Assembly (NCBI GenBank): GCA_001600095.1
Contig: BCIX01000004.1
Coordinates: 252,586 to 316,585 of the forward strand
Direction of reading: 5' to 3'
From: Bullera alba
Taxonomy: Eukaryota; Basidiomycota; Tremellomycetes; Tremellales; Bulleraceae
DNA: 64,000 nucleotides
The notes under the pieces are model-generated. The model searched no databases. It was not told where the DNA came from and saw only the letters and a program-made list of their open reading frames with translations. How positions within the stretch are numbered: the stretch's first letter is position 1; each line of letters opens with the position of its first letter. Of this stretch, positions 37,501 through 49,880 are shown piece after piece. A program made the position numbers and the translations under genes.

Positions 37501-38219
37501 ATACATACGCGACCTCAGTCTCAGTATGGCGGGCCGGGCGGCCCAGCAGGAGGATATCGCGCACCAAGTCCCCAGCCTCAGGCTCAGCCGTCGCAGTACA
37601 TGCAGCAACCGCAGCAGCAGGCGATGCGGGGGAGGAGTCCAAGTCCTATACCTGGTCAGGTACCCGTCAACGCGGCCCCAACGGGCCAGTGGTCGACTAC
37701 TGGCCAGCCTGTCTTGTTCTGTGAGTGATATAAGGCTTGAGAGTGAGAGTGTGCTGATAGTACGTAGATGTCAAAGCGCTGTACGACTATTCTGCACAAT
37801 CTCGTGAGTGAATCAGCGTTACAGTATCGCACGTCCCGGTGCCCCACTTGTATTGTCCATATCGTACGGTCATGCTGACTGCTTTCAGCCGCCGAGTTCG
37901 ATTTCCAGGCTGGAGACATCATCGCGGTGACATCTACCCCGGAGGATGGTTGGTGGTCCGGTGAGTGATTTCTTGCGGTATTTCCCCGCCTGGTCCATCC
38001 GTCTGACTGCTTCGCTATAGGTGAGCTACTTGACGAGGCAAGGAGGTTGCCTGGACGGAACGATTTCCCGAGCAATTTGTGAGTGCGAGATGGTTGATCA
38101 CTGCGCGATATTTCGCAAGCGGCACATGTTGTTGCGCGGTGTTGAGCGATTACGACCTCGATTTGAGTGATTTGTTCAGGTGGCTAATAATACCCTCTCT
38201 TAGCGTGTGTCTGTTTTGA
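34529..38219 (+). CDS. F-BAR and SH3 domain protein (Cdc15/Imp2/Hof1-like)
   Basis: Membrane-bending scaffold of the kind that organises the cytokinetic ring or endocytic sites. Nine exons (34529-35026, 35079-35291, 35340-35438, 35488-35584, 35630-37720, 37768-37803, 37889-37960, 38021-38078, 38204-38219) give 1059 aa. The FCH/F-BAR domain fills residues 30-320 (FCNAFWGPGEKGYEVLMARL, ELRAFWKERIAIEEDYAKRL). A 650-residue disordered linker follows with SP-rich clusters and a long Gln-rich tract (about 37030-37640). The C-terminal SH3 is built from four small exons: KALYDYSAQSPAEFDFQAGD, DGWWSGELL, LPGRNDFPSNFV. Ending the SH3 correctly requires the last 125-nt intron; without it the protein stops one residue into the final strand. 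Assignment to Cdc15 versus Imp2/Hof1 is not resolved. Confidence 0.87.
37000..37640 (+). repeat. CAG/CAA-rich low-complexity tract
   Basis: Imperfect polyglutamine-coding tract in exon 5 of the F-BAR/SH3 gene, with repeated QQYGQ and QQPQQ units. Length polymorphism between strains would be expected. Confidence 0.8.
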
Positions 38220-38744
38220 GGCTCGTACTTGGATAGAGTAATGAGCGATGAGGAACGTGATGAAGGGAACGAGGACACGTATACGTTTTAATGCCTATAG
38301 CTTATGCATCTGCGATGAGGAGTGTGAGGATGACTGCCACAGTGCCAAGCACCGCCTACGCGAGGGATTGCCCATCTCACCCTGGCTGATTTCGAATCCG
38401 GGGGTATGAAGCGGGGCCACTTTTCGCCACTTTTCGCCCGATTTGACATCATCACAGCAAGACAACAGCTCACATGACCTCGTACACTGCAACAACATCT
38501 GCCCGGAGCTTGCAACAGTCGCCAATCGCACCATGCCATGCACAGCAGCCCTCGCTTGCAGGGTTATACTCGCAACTCGGCTTACAGTGCCCGGTCTGGA
38601 GTGAAACAACTCAGGAGTAGTGTATGCCGTTTGGTACATATACTCTGATGCAAAGGATAGCCAAGGACCTCTTCTCCCTTCCCTTCTTCAGCTTTGCTTA
38701 CTGAGCACTGTACAGCCCACTTCCCATTCCCACTGCTGCCCACC
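38220..38744. other. Intergenic region
   Basis: 525 bp between tandem genes: F-BAR 3' UTR and F-box-like gene promoter. An imperfect duplication CCACTTTTCGCCACTTTTCGCC lies at about 38418-38439. No gene supported. Confidence 0.5.
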
Positions 38745-40445
38745 ATGTCCACCGCATCACAACACTTCCTCACCACGCCAGACCTCCTCTGCCTGCTCGT
38801 CCCATACCTCGACAGGCATACCAGGGCACTATCGCTTCGCGTCTGTAAAGCCTTCTGCGCGACCATCACCCCGGCACTATACGAACGCGTGGATCTGAGA
38901 GGCGATGGCGGATTGCTCATTGGCCTAGGAGCGTCGACGCATTCCTGGGCACCGACAACAACAACACTGCCTCTGCCCGGCCAATCGCAACGAGCTCCAA
39001 TGGCGGAAGAAGAACCCAGAGGGAGAACCCTGCAAAGGACTGCAAAGGGCGAACCGACATGTGCAACTGCAAACGTCAACATACCTGCCGTCGTGTCCAC
39101 TACCACTAGGCTACCGCCATCTCCGGCGCCATCGACCAAGATCCGAGACAAACCAGTACCCTCGACAGACCTAGCGATTCCGCTCCCTCCTTCCCCTTGC
39201 GCCTCCGACATCGCCCTAGACGAGGAGATTGTCGTCGAGACGCAACACGATGTGTTCAAGTGGGATAAAGCCGCTGCACTGCGTTTCGTCCGTCAAATCA
39301 ACGTCTACGAACACGAAGATGCAACCTGTCCCGGAAGGCTGCTAGACGGACAAAACCTCTTTCCTCGACTGCACACCTTGCACTTTGCCGGCGGCGGACG
39401 CAAACTCGGTCAAGGCAAGCTCTGCGCCCCCAACAGATGCCCCTTCCTCATTCAGGGCTGCTGCGACGACCACGCCTTGCTGGATCAACAATGCGGCGTG
39501 GAGACTTTGATATATCGAGATCTGGACAAGGCATCACAGCATACCCTCCCCCCGAGGAAGATCTCCAGGAACGTCAAACACTTCAAGCTCATCATCCGAC
39601 AATGCCAACTCCCCCTCACCACGGGGCTGAACGAGCTACCGGCTGGAACGCCAACTGTCGGTTCTGCGGCCTCTTCCACAAATTCAACACCATCCTCCTC
39701 TCGATCATCCTCGCCATCTTCATACTCCCGGTACCCCCTCGTCGACGCTTTGACCTCGCAATGCCCTCGGGTCGAGGCTGTCGACTTGGTCTTCTGGGAC
39801 GAGCGACACAAACACCGTGTGGATATCAGAGAACGATCCGCCGACGAGTCACTCGGACTGTTCATGTACTGGAATCAACCCGACGGATATGTCCACAACG
39901 AGCTCCTCTGTCATTTCCACTCTCAGTACGGTTGTCTCAGACACCTGCCCAGCCCGGCCACACACCTTTCGGCCATCACGGAACGCATCGGGCGTATGCC
40001 CTCGGTCAAGCGACTGGACGTGTGGAACACCAAGGCCATGGTGTTCCCCTCGTATTCACCCCATGTCGAGGCGACATCACCGGAAATGGAATCCCCGTCA
40101 GAGACAGCGGCTTTATCGGCAGAAGAGGAGGAAGCAGCCGCTGCGGCCAGAGAGAACGATAGACAGATCTCCATCCACCGCGAGGCTCTGATCGTTGATT
40201 CGATAAAAGAGGGGTTCACTCTAGGTCGACGGCCGAATGCCATGTTGGAAGCGGCTTCAGCGAGTTTGGCCGGGCTCGGAACAGCGACGATGGAGGTCGA
40301 AGACGTTGATGATACCGGAGTCTCGGAGGCCGACGAGGTCATCAAGTTCCACTCTGCGCAAGAATATGTCGACTATGCGGGCCCTCGAGGGGAGATCGAT
40401 AACGACGAGTGGCAGTACTGGGAGCAGGAGGCTCTTCTGGCATGA
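38745..40445 (+). CDS. F-box-like protein, intronless
   Basis: Single 566-codon exon starting at CACCATG. The N-terminus FLTTPDLLCLLVPYLDRHTR followed by ALSLRVCKAFCATITPALYE has the helical spacing of an F-box-like motif (substrate adaptor of SCF ubiquitin ligases), as in many fungal orphan F-box proteins. The rest has no repeat I recognise: a Thr/Pro/Ser-rich linker, a central region with possible Cys/His cluster (CAPNRCPFLIQGCCDDHALL), segments LFPRLHTLHFAGGGRKLG and VKHFKLIIRQCQLPL that look like irregular leucine-rich strands, and an acidic tail. Lack of introns is unusual among its neighbours. Convergent with separase. Confidence 0.7.
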   Translation: MSTASQHFLTTPDLLCLLVPYLDRHTRALSLRVCKAFCATITPALYERVDLRGDGGLLIGLGASTHSWAPTTTTLPLPGQSQRAPMAEEEPRGRTLQRTAKGEPTCATANVNIPAVVSTTTRLPPSPAPSTKIRDKPVPSTDLAIPLPPSPCASDIALDEEIVVETQHDVFKWDKAAALRFVRQINVYEHEDATCPGRLLDGQNLFPRLHTLHFAGGGRKLGQGKLCAPNRCPFLIQGCCDDHALLDQQCGVETLIYRDLDKASQHTLPPRKISRNVKHFKLIIRQCQLPLTTGLNELPAGTPTVGSAASSTNSTPSSSRSSSPSSYSRYPLVDALTSQCPRVEAVDLVFWDERHKHRVDIRERSADESLGLFMYWNQPDGYVHNELLCHFHSQYGCLRHLPSPATHLSAITERIGRMPSVKRLDVWNTKAMVFPSYSPHVEATSPEMESPSETAALSAEEEEAAAAARENDRQISIHREALIVDSIKEGFTLGRRPNAMLEAASASLAGLGTATMEVEDVDDTGVSEADEVIKFHSAQEYVDYAGPRGEIDNDEWQYWEQEALLA

Positions 40446-40681
40446 GGATACGGCGTCAGGAAGGACAGGGGGGATTGACAGTGATAGTCAGCAAGAGTGT
40501 GCGTATATCGCCAGTGTAGTCAAGTGAAAGCATCGTGTTGTGCATAATAGTGTACCACCTACATGTAAATATGCTGTCTCAGACTCGCACATTGCAACTC
40601 GCCAAAGCCATGTCCAACTTCCAGCCCAACGCGGCGATACATCCCGCTTACAAGGCACTGAGACTGTACTACTACGCCACC

Positions 40682-43600
40682 CTAGTACAGATACATTGGG
40701 AGGCCATACACCACTGGCGCCGCGCCTGTCAGATACTTCAACTTGCACTCCTCTCTTCCCTTTGCCACGGCCTCTGCTGTTGACATCTTGGACAGAGGCA
40801 ACTTCAGCCTATTGCCCGCTGGGGACAAAATCGACACGTGCCCGGAATCCAGGTTGAGGTGTTTGAACACGTCCTCGGACAGTCTGTCGATATCCCGATC
40901 CGTCACGTCCCACAAGTTGGCCACCAGCGATGGACTACAGCAATACTTGTCAGTTCCAGAAAGTCGTTTCTGACGCCGTGGACTCACCACCCGCCGACCA
41001 TGTAGTTCCATGCGGTGCCGGACCGGTCGAAATCCCCCATGTCCTTCAGATGTCCGGATGAACAGCCCCAGAGCATCATCGTGGCGCATTTCGCCAAGTG
41101 TTTGACCTTGAAAGAGCGGATATACTGCTCTGCGCCCCCATGTCCAAAGTACCTACGCCAAGGTCAGCTTTGTCTCGTGCGAGCATTGTATCACACTTAC
41201 AATACCAGGTCGTAATCTTGCAATGCGGCAAGCATCTCCAATTCCGTGGGCGGCCTTCCGGTGATTCCCTTCCAGCCCGCCTTTTCGCACATCGACTTGA
41301 TCCACGGCTCGAAGAACGTCTGCGTGCGCGTGAGGTCTCCGCTCGCATTGAGGATGTAGAACACTCTGCGCGAGTCGACTAGTCGCTTGACGTCGGGTGT
41401 GGTGGGGATCGACATTGCTCTCGTCAACTCCACTTGGTCCAGGAGGAACGGTAGGGATGGCGTGCGAATCACCGGTCTACCCCTTAGAATTGGGATAGAC
41501 TCCCATGGGAACCCAGAGACGTTCTTGTCCAAAGCCAAGAAGAGGTGTTCCGCCTCGGAAGTTGAGTTCCCGGGGAGTGACGATTCCGCCTCGGCAAGTG
41601 CGCTCTTGACGTCGACTCCAAGCTAGAGGATGTCAGCTGAAGCAGACGATGAGCTGACAGCTGAAACTTACCTGGTCGATATCCAGCTCAGCCAGTGCCA
41701 CGGGCACCCCGTGGAACTGATAAATGTCCAGGATGAAGTAGACCAGATCCTCAGCCTCTTCGTCTTTACACTTTGACGACAGGCCCGCAAAGCACTCCAA
41801 GAGCGCATCGTCGAGATGAACCCTCGCGCCCTTTTTCAACTCGGATGCTCCGCTGGTCAGAGCACTGGTAAACACTCGTTCCAGGCGATTCCGGAATGCC
41901 GTCAGGGTAGCCTTGGTCAATCCCAACTTGGGCGATAGGATTGTCTAAAACACAACTTATCAGCCTAGACTCCAAGTCTGCTCGTTGGGACCCACCTTGA
42001 ATGCGCCGAGCCAGCAGTACTCCAAATTGGCCAAAAGCTCCTGAAGGCGTTTATCCAATTCGTGCCGTTTCGCCCACCATGCCATTCTGCCCGCCTGAGA
42101 GTCGACCGTTTTGGCACTTCTCGCATTGTCATTACTCTCGTTGATGATCGCGGTCATTTGCTCGACTGCCGTTTCGAATGTGAACATGTCATCCTCCTCT
42201 CCTTCGCGTTTACCCTGCCTGTCGAGCGGTAAGGTGAAGACGATCGGGTTTCGACCTTTTTGATGGCGGGAAACAAACATTGTATTCCGATCTTCCGTGA
42301 CGTTGATGCTCACTACGGCCCAGTGGTCGGGCAAGGTGCTTAGGTCCGGATCCGACGTCGAGAGGAAGCTATTCGTAGCGTATTTCGCCCTGATACCTTG
42401 CCAGTACTCCCTCAGAGCCACATCCGACTTGATGTCCGATCGGCCAAGAGCAGCGTTTGAGCCCCCGCTCTTCGACGGCGAGCCGTCTTGCGGTTCTGTA
42501 GATGCCTTGCCGTCAACCTCGGGCCAAATACGATCCTCGGGCTCGAGGGAGTCAAACTTGTGATCGATAGCAGCGGCGACGTCGCGGGAGATTGTGATAG
42601 CGGTAGTCGAAGCTAATGTCTTGATCAGCTTCATACCTCATGTCATCTCACAACAACTCACCCAGTAAAGCAGCCGCCGAAGCTGTTGTTGCGGCCGATC
42701 CTTCCCCCAGAGACGTCTGGAACGCCCTTAGCAGCGCCAAAGACAGACAGGACTGCCGAACGTCCTCCACCCTGCCACTGCCGTAGGCGAGGTTCAAAGA
42801 CGACATGAAGGCTTGTTCCGATTTCTGCAGGATGATCTGGATATTCTGTCGACTTGACTGTCGGTCTCTCGTCCTCTGCTCCGGGTTGCCCATTGGCATT
42901 GCGATGGCTAAGGGGTGGTGAGCAACGATGACGATAATGCTAGAACGAAGAACGACTCACTGGAATCCGTGAGGGAGCTCATCCACAGATCCGACTTGAA
43001 GTGCTCGAATGCCTCTTGGAGACTGATCCTTCCGTCGAGGTAGAGCTCTTCTGCTTTTGAATTTGGCGTCGGGGACATGTCGCGGAGTTCAAGCATCAAC
43101 TTGTCGCAGTCCTCCGCCAGGCCATTCTCCCGCAGTAACCACGCTACTCAGCGTCAGCCGCTGAATCTCTCCACTGTCTCAACCGCTCACCTTGCTGACG
43201 GAGGACCTTGGCGAGGGCACTTGGGAGCAATGTGTCCTTACCACCTCTGGTCAACGTCGATACAGATATCCTCGCTGCCTTCTTTGGCCTGTACATCGTC
43301 AGCACAACGCCACCCAGCTGTCCCGCGCTAGACGACACTCACGAAGGCAAGATCGCCTCGACGGTCGTGAAGACGGCCTCCAGCCCTGTGACTTCCTGAC
43401 ACGCTCCGTCAAACATTGCGCCAGCCTCCTCTGCCATCTCCTGCTTGCTATACACATCCCCTTGGATACGCTTGATGTCAATCATGTCGAGGTCGTTGTT
43501 CTATCAGTCGGTATCAGCTCTAGTCAGCGTGCTTGCGCACGCGGCTCACACTTTGCAGGACGGTTGACGCCTCGCCCAGTTTCTCCACAGACTGGTCATA

Positions 43601-46600
43601 CTGGCGCATTCGATACTTGAGCTCTGCAGACTTGGTCGCCATTCTCGCGGCTATAACGGGTGCTTTGATCATTGGGAGCATCGGCTCGAGCGACGTGATC
43701 ATATGTTGTGCCGTATCCGCGTTCCCTCTTGTGGCATAGGCGTCGGACAAAGCGAGCTGGATCATGATCAAGTCCTAATTCCAAATATCAGCCTGTCTTC
43801 ATATTTGACATGTCGGAGCCAGTGCTCACTTCGGCAGAAGACCACTGAAAGCCAGAGAGGTGTTTGTCCTGGAAGGGCGATTCCGCCATGGCCGTCTGGG
43901 CGTCTTTGCTGGGCTCGTCGGCTCCCTTGGCAATTTGGGGCGCGGTGAACGGGTCGTCAGAGTCCTTGGCGGCTGAGGTGGATGCCGACTCTGGGAGTTG
44001 CTGCTTGGGCGCTACCATACAGACAACTTTGGCACACCGCGAAAACCCTTTATAGGCGTTGATCAGGTGGTTCAAGGTCCCGACGTGGTCGTTCTAATGC
44101 TGCATCAGCTTCTCGAACCAGAGCGTCTTTCAGAGAGGACTTACCTGAGCCATGGCGATTGCTGCTAGGGCACTGCCGGCGAGGGAAGCCCTGTGAACGG
44201 CTTCATACCTCGCAATGACTTTACCCATCATTCGACCAGTTTGCTCTGCAGAATCGATCGTTCGAGCCAACGACTCGGCTTGATCATACATGGTTTCCCT
44301 GACGACTCATCAGTACCCCAATTCATATTCAAGCGCATTATACTCACGCGGCCGAACAGTCGTTGGTCATGGCCAGGGAGATACACTGCCTCAAGAACAT
44401 CTCTACACGGACATGCGCTGACACCGGTGTGATCGCCTCGGCGACCCGCTGTTGAGCTTGCGCAAACACTGCCTTCGAGCGGGAATATTTCCCGAGCTTG
44501 AAGTACTCGAAGGCCAATTGACTCGAGGCGGCTACATAATCTATGCGCCCAATCAGCCCTGTTCCCAGACAGATCCCCGCGCAAGGGCTCTAAAGCACTC
44601 ACCGTTGGTTCGATCTTCGAATTGCCGAAGTACCGCTCTGTACAACTTCAAAGCCTCGATCTTGGCGAACACATGTCCCAGTAGACCCATCAACGAGGTC
44701 AACGACGCTTATGATTGCTTGTCAGCTTCGCCTTGTCTTGGTAGAAAATAGCTCACCTAGGAGTCTGGTCAATCTCTGAACATCGTCAAACACCAGAGTC
44801 GGGGGTTTCGGCACCGGTTTGACAATTGACGATTCGTCTTTCGCCTTTGAGGCAACCTTCCTTTGGACAGGTTTCACCGGAGCCTTCGGCTCAGAGACCG
44901 TTCTGGAGGCTGTTCGCACAGCTCGGCCGGGGACAGGAACGGTTTTGATAGGTCCGAAGGGTTTCTTCGGCGGTGTGGAAGTGAGGTTCTTGACCAAACC
45001 TCTCCCCTTGGCTGATGGGCTCGGCGTCGAAGGTGGAATGAGAATCTGTCTCAGGTCTGCCATGGCGCTCCGGGCGAGGTCTTGGATTGCCGTACTGGAA
45101 GATCCGTCGCTGGTGAAGTATGCCTGGAATACTTGGAGGAGCCGGGTGGTCGCTACCAGTTCCGCCTTGTAAGGCGATAAAGCGCGATCATCGCCAAAAT
45201 CCTGCACATGTCAGAAAGCGCTCCTTCAATTAGAGAAGGCACTCACTGCTGTTGAACCCAGCTCCTCCAGCTCGGCCAGAATTTCCCCTAGTCGAGCTGC
45301 CTCTGAGCCAGATTGACCGAGAATCATAGCGCTCTTGATCAACAGCCTGTCTCTTTCAGCTGACCACTCTTCATTGTGTTCGATTCTCCGTCACCCACCT
45401 TATTCGCCTCAGAGGCATGGTTTCTGGGGTGTATATCCCCAAAACAAAGTCTCCGATCGCTATGGCCACAGAGGCCATTTCGACCCTCGAATCATTCTCC
45501 ACCACCCTTTCCACGACCCTCTCCAAAATCCCACCTATCACCACTGCCGACATGCCTTCCCGGCTAAGTGCGGCGGCGCAATTGCTGATCTGGCCCAGCG
45601 GGACGCTGGGGTCGATCTGGGCGAGAATGCCCAAACGATCAATCAGCGAGATGACCATTGGATACCCGGCAAATGCTTCAGAGAACGGCAATCGCTCCAA
45701 GTCTGCTTCCAGCATGGCTATGGAGGAACGAGATACAGTCGCCATAGCCTCAAAGTAGGTCTTCCAAGCGCTCTACCGAGACTCGGATCAGCCCCTACGT
45801 CTAATAAGTGTGAGACTCACCGTGCTGTCGCCGAGTTTGTAGTGACAGATCCCGACCATTTCATACCGCCGACACAGCTGTTCCTCCAGTTGTGCAAAAT
45901 ACTCGTCTTTCACATTCTTGTCCTTTGCCCTTTCCGCGTGCAAGATCGTCATTGCCTCTAGACCGAGATCACAAGATCGTTGGCCGTAGATCTGGCTTTG
46001 GGCATAGTTTTTCTTTTGCCAGAATTGAGTAGCGACAGTGTAGGCATTACTCGACAGACATCTGAGCCAGTCGGCCGTCGTCATCGCAGGGACGAGAGGC
46101 GTAGACAGGGAGACCACCCGCGCACCACGGTCCAGAAACGCCAGGGACGAGGTGGTAGACGATCCAACGGTAGACCGGCTCAAGCCTTGCAGCGTGTCAA
46201 TGGCCCCAGTTCCGAGATTGATAACAATGGCTTGCAGGCCCTATATGCGGTCAGCACGAATCCCATGATGGAAAGACGAAACTCACCAGTGGCCCTTGAA
46301 GTAGATCCTCCGCGAGATCGACGTACTCGACCAACCAGTGTTGTGTGGCAGCTAGCAGTGTCGGAGTGGGCTGTGCCTTCCCAGCACCACTTTGCTGATT
46401 CGTAAATGTCTGGAGGATCAAACGCCGAATACGCTCGAGCGACCTGGATGCCTTACCCAAAGCCGCTTGACCGGGAGAATCATCGCCGAGGCTGTTCAAC
46501 GAGTCGGCCAAGGATCTCAGGTTGATCGTTTTGACCGCACTCTCCACCGCTGCTATACTCAGCGCCGTCGGATCGCCTAAAGACAGGTCAGCGTACTTCG

Positions 46601-48621
46601 CCCCTTCTGAAGGGTACCACTCACTCAGCATCTTCTCGACTATCACTTCCGCCCGGGACATGTCCCCACATGCTCGAGATATCTCATCCAGGATCGACGT
46701 ATCTGATGTTTTGCCCTTGGACGAGGGTCGCGAGACAACAGGTGGTCTAGCTTGGGTATGAGCCGGGGTCGAAGGCGTAGTTTGCGCCACTTTCTGAGGT
46801 GGTGTCCGAGGCGGAGGCGTGGTTTCCGAGGAGCTGTACGCCGTCGTCTTCATCAATCGCAATGCTCGATCGATCATCTCCACATCTCGAGTCTACGAAG
46901 CAGCATGAGTCATCTGTTCTCACGACTGTTTCCTTGTTGAAACACGCACCCTTCTCGCGATGGTGATCCAGAACTCGAGCAAGGCTGACCACTGACTCCC
47001 CGAGAACCACGTCGAGGCGACGTTTGATCTCTTCTCAATCAGCAACTCTGTCCATCCCACCAGATCCGACAGAGTCTCTGCCACTTCTTGTAGTCGAGCG
47101 GGGGACTTGTCGTCGTTGAGTGTCGAGGCGAGGTTGCGGTGCGTCGTCTCCCATAATTGCCCTGGAGTGGTCTTGCTGGCGGGTTCGGAAGCCGTGATTG
47201 CTGAAGCGAGAGTGTACAGTGTCAGACGCTGTAGGTGGATCGAAAGTGGGTTTTGCTGTAATTCCAACCTGAGTTGGCGATACAGAATGGCCACGAGTCC
47301 GGACGAGGCGATCATAGGTAATTCCGTGGCGAGGAGTAGCGGGTTTACATATTGCCGTAGCGAAGATGAGGGTGATATAGTGGGAACGGGCATCAAGTCC
47401 TCAATATCCTAGTGGGATCAGTACAGAAGAACAAGAAAACGGAGACTACTCACCGATTGATTCACTCCGACGACCAGGAGACACACCCAGGCAGAGGCCA
47501 CAAATTGACAAATGACAGTCTTGAGGGTCTCCCCCAACTCCTCTTCCTCCGCTGGCGCTGGCATCCTCGTCAAGTCGAGCCATTCCTGGGGACAACTCCC
47601 GGTCTTAGTCGATGCTTTACTCGGTAGAGTAACTCTACTTGACGATGCTACGGGGGCAGGACCGGTGGAAGGGGATTGCGACAGCGGAACATGGGTGTAC
47701 CGCCGAAGCAGACTTTGCCGCATTGGCACCATCACCTCCAGAGCTTGTCGATGCTGGAATACAATCAGCTTTGCCTCTTACGTCAAGTCTCCTCGTACTC
47801 ACCATGTTCATGAGGATGAGCTTCGAGATGAGCGCTTGCGACGCTCTGTCCACCTCCATGCCCTTGGCACCCAGTGCTCCCTCCTCGTCCAGCTTCCTCA
47901 GCACTTCGAGCGCTTTTGCCGTATAATCCAGAACGACCCTCACGCTCTCGTCATCCCAGGTATTGCCGTCGTCGGCTTTGCACTCTTTCGAGGTGGAGCC
48001 GGGGGAGAATCTGTACCCAGAGGCGATCACACTTGACAGGGATTTGACCTTGGCGTTGATGACTGCCATTGCCGCGACTGCTCTTTCGCTCGCAGGCATA
48101 TCCTCTTCCGTAGCCCATGGCTCGGTGACAGTGGCAGATGGGGCTGGGTTGGCTTTGGGTCGGGATGGCCCTGCGATGACCTTCGAGGCGGTCCGTGCTT
48201 GGGCTTTCGCAGGAGGTTTTGCAGCTGTAGTACCAGATCCGGCTTTTGCAGTTGTAGCTACTCCATTCACAGGCTTCAGCGTTACTTTTGTCACTCCCTG
48301 CGTTCGTTTTGGAGGAGTGGACGGGTTCATCGATCTCGCACTCGGCTTGCCCAACGTGCTCGAGCCCGTCGCCGTATTCGCAACCCATCTCGCTGGGGTC
48401 TTGCGAATAGTCGGAGCGGGCACTTTGGCGGCATTAGCGATCGGATCATCTGTGACTGTGAGTATCCGCAGTCCGTTGACTAGCTCGTCCTCATCCTTCG
48501 ATTTCACCCTTGTCGAGCGGGCTACCGGTGCTTTCCTTGCCGTTCTAGGTGTTGTGGTTGACACCGGCACAGCGGCTTCAGTGGACGCCACCGCCCTTGT
48601 CCTGCCGCTCCTGGAGGCCAT
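40682..48621 (-). CDS. ESP1: Separase (peptidase C50)
   Basis: Cysteine protease that cleaves cohesin Scc1 at anaphase; held by securin. It spans about 7.9 kb with some twenty-plus small introns, for roughly 2,200 aa. Start is ATG 48621 (MASRSGRTRAVAS); upstream frame has only TTG. The N-terminus is a basic, Thr/Pro-rich tail (TPRTARKAPVARSTR), followed by a long helical, TPR-like superhelix without clear single motifs. The C-terminal catalytic part is unmistakable: MALDKNVSGFPWESIPILRG near 41480-41538, the catalytic His in YFGHGGAEQYI (about 41133-41150) and the catalytic Cys in LWGCSSGHL (Cys codon 41062-41064), then PSLVANLWDVTDRDIDRLSE. Internal exon edges were not all resolved. Confidence 0.95.
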
Positions 48622-48949
48622 GGCAGTCGGTCCAGAGTCCCTGTAGGACTGTAGTGCTGTAGTGATGGTCAAAGGACTGATTGTTGAGGTTGCGAGTTGA
48701 GGTCGCGAGTTGAGGTCAGGTCGACCGCCTGGAAAAGAAGTCGCGTGAACTGGAGAGGGTCATGTTTACAACCCCTTATCACCCCCTGTTACGGCATGAC
48801 GTGGCATTCTGGTCCCTCACCGTACGGTCACCCCCCGGAATCAAATCTTTGAACGCTTCTTCACCCAAGCTTGACCACCATCTCGTCCTCCTCATCAACA
48901 ATAGAGCACTGGGGAACGTATAGTCGGGCAGTTGTGAAGCAGCGACAAG
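48622..48949. promoter_or_regulatory. Bidirectional promoter ESP1 / RPB10
   Basis: 328 bp between divergent starts. It includes near-duplicated TTGAGGT(T/C)GCGAGTTGAGGTC units around 48682-48717. Function inferred from position. Confidence 0.5.
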
Positions 48950-49529
48950 ATGGTGAGCAGCTCCTATAACGAGCGTGAACGTTCTCTTAGCTGACATGGC
49001 CAATCTAGATCATCCCAGTCAGGTGCTTCTCGTGCGGTAAAGTCATTGGCAATCTATGGGAGAGCTATCTCGAGCTCCTGGCCGCCGGGGTGGACGAGGG
49101 GTGAGCGGGCACGAAGCTTGAAGCCTCTTCAGAAGTCATGCTGATGTGATCGAACGGTAGTGATGCTCTGGATAAGCTGCAGTTGTGAGTCAAGCTCGAC
49201 ATGCTCCTTGAGGCTACACTGACGTGATGCAGGAGGAGATATTGCTGTCGAAGAATGGTCCTGACGCATGGTGAGTGGGGAGACGCAGAGGCATTTGGTT
49301 ATCGGAAAGACGGATGAGGGAAGGTAGAGAGTTTGGAAGTGAAGATTGTCTCGCAAGGAGAGGAACGGTCCCACGCTTCTGCCCTGGCACGACACCTCAC
49401 GCGAGCTGACGCTGAAATTCCAGTCGACCTGATTGAGAAGCTGTTGCTATACAATCGTAAGTGCCCCTCAGTCCCAGTGGTATAAGCGCTCACACTTCTG
49501 TAGCTTTCGAAAGAGAAGGGAGACCCTAG
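48950..49529 (+). CDS. RPB10: RNA polymerase subunit Rpb10 (RPABC5), shared by Pol I, II and III
   Basis: Small zinc-binding subunit of all three nuclear RNA polymerases. Six exons: 48950-48952, 49009-49100, 49161-49184, 49233-49270, 49424-49456 and 49504-49529, total 216 nt, 71 aa. Exon 1 contributes only the ATG; the next exon begins [11 protein letters not shown], giving the invariant [20 protein letters not shown]. Later exons give [18 protein letters not shown], the atypical zinc-binding [20 protein letters not shown] and LYNPFEREGRP. Reconstructing the invariant sequence from six pieces fixes every junction. The fourth intron (49271-49423) is 153 nt. Confidence 0.96.
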
Positions 49530-49880
49530 TGCCCAACTACCGCGTCCCCACCCTGGACATCTCCGCCAAAACTATACCCGAGGATTCTCAACGTCGATCC
49601 GCTCGAAAAAGCTTTTCAGATGTCAACCTCACATCACATTCAAGCGATCGACTACTGGCCTCACGACTTTACACTGTACACTTGTACAACATGCATAATG
49701 GAACGGACCCGAGATGCCTAGTCAGGTGCTACAGCTACTGAGGCCGCTTGTTCACCGGATCAGGTGGACCGAGTCCGAGCGAAGTGTCGCTATCCCCTTC
49801 GTTTTTCGTCTAGTTCGGCAGGTACAAGTCCCACCTCCGTGCGAAGCCCATGTCCCATTCTCACATCACCTCCACAGCGA
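49530..49880. other. Convergent intergenic region RPB10 / RPN14
   Basis: 351 bp between two 3' ends. UTR sequence is expected; no gene or repeat seen. Confidence 0.5.
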
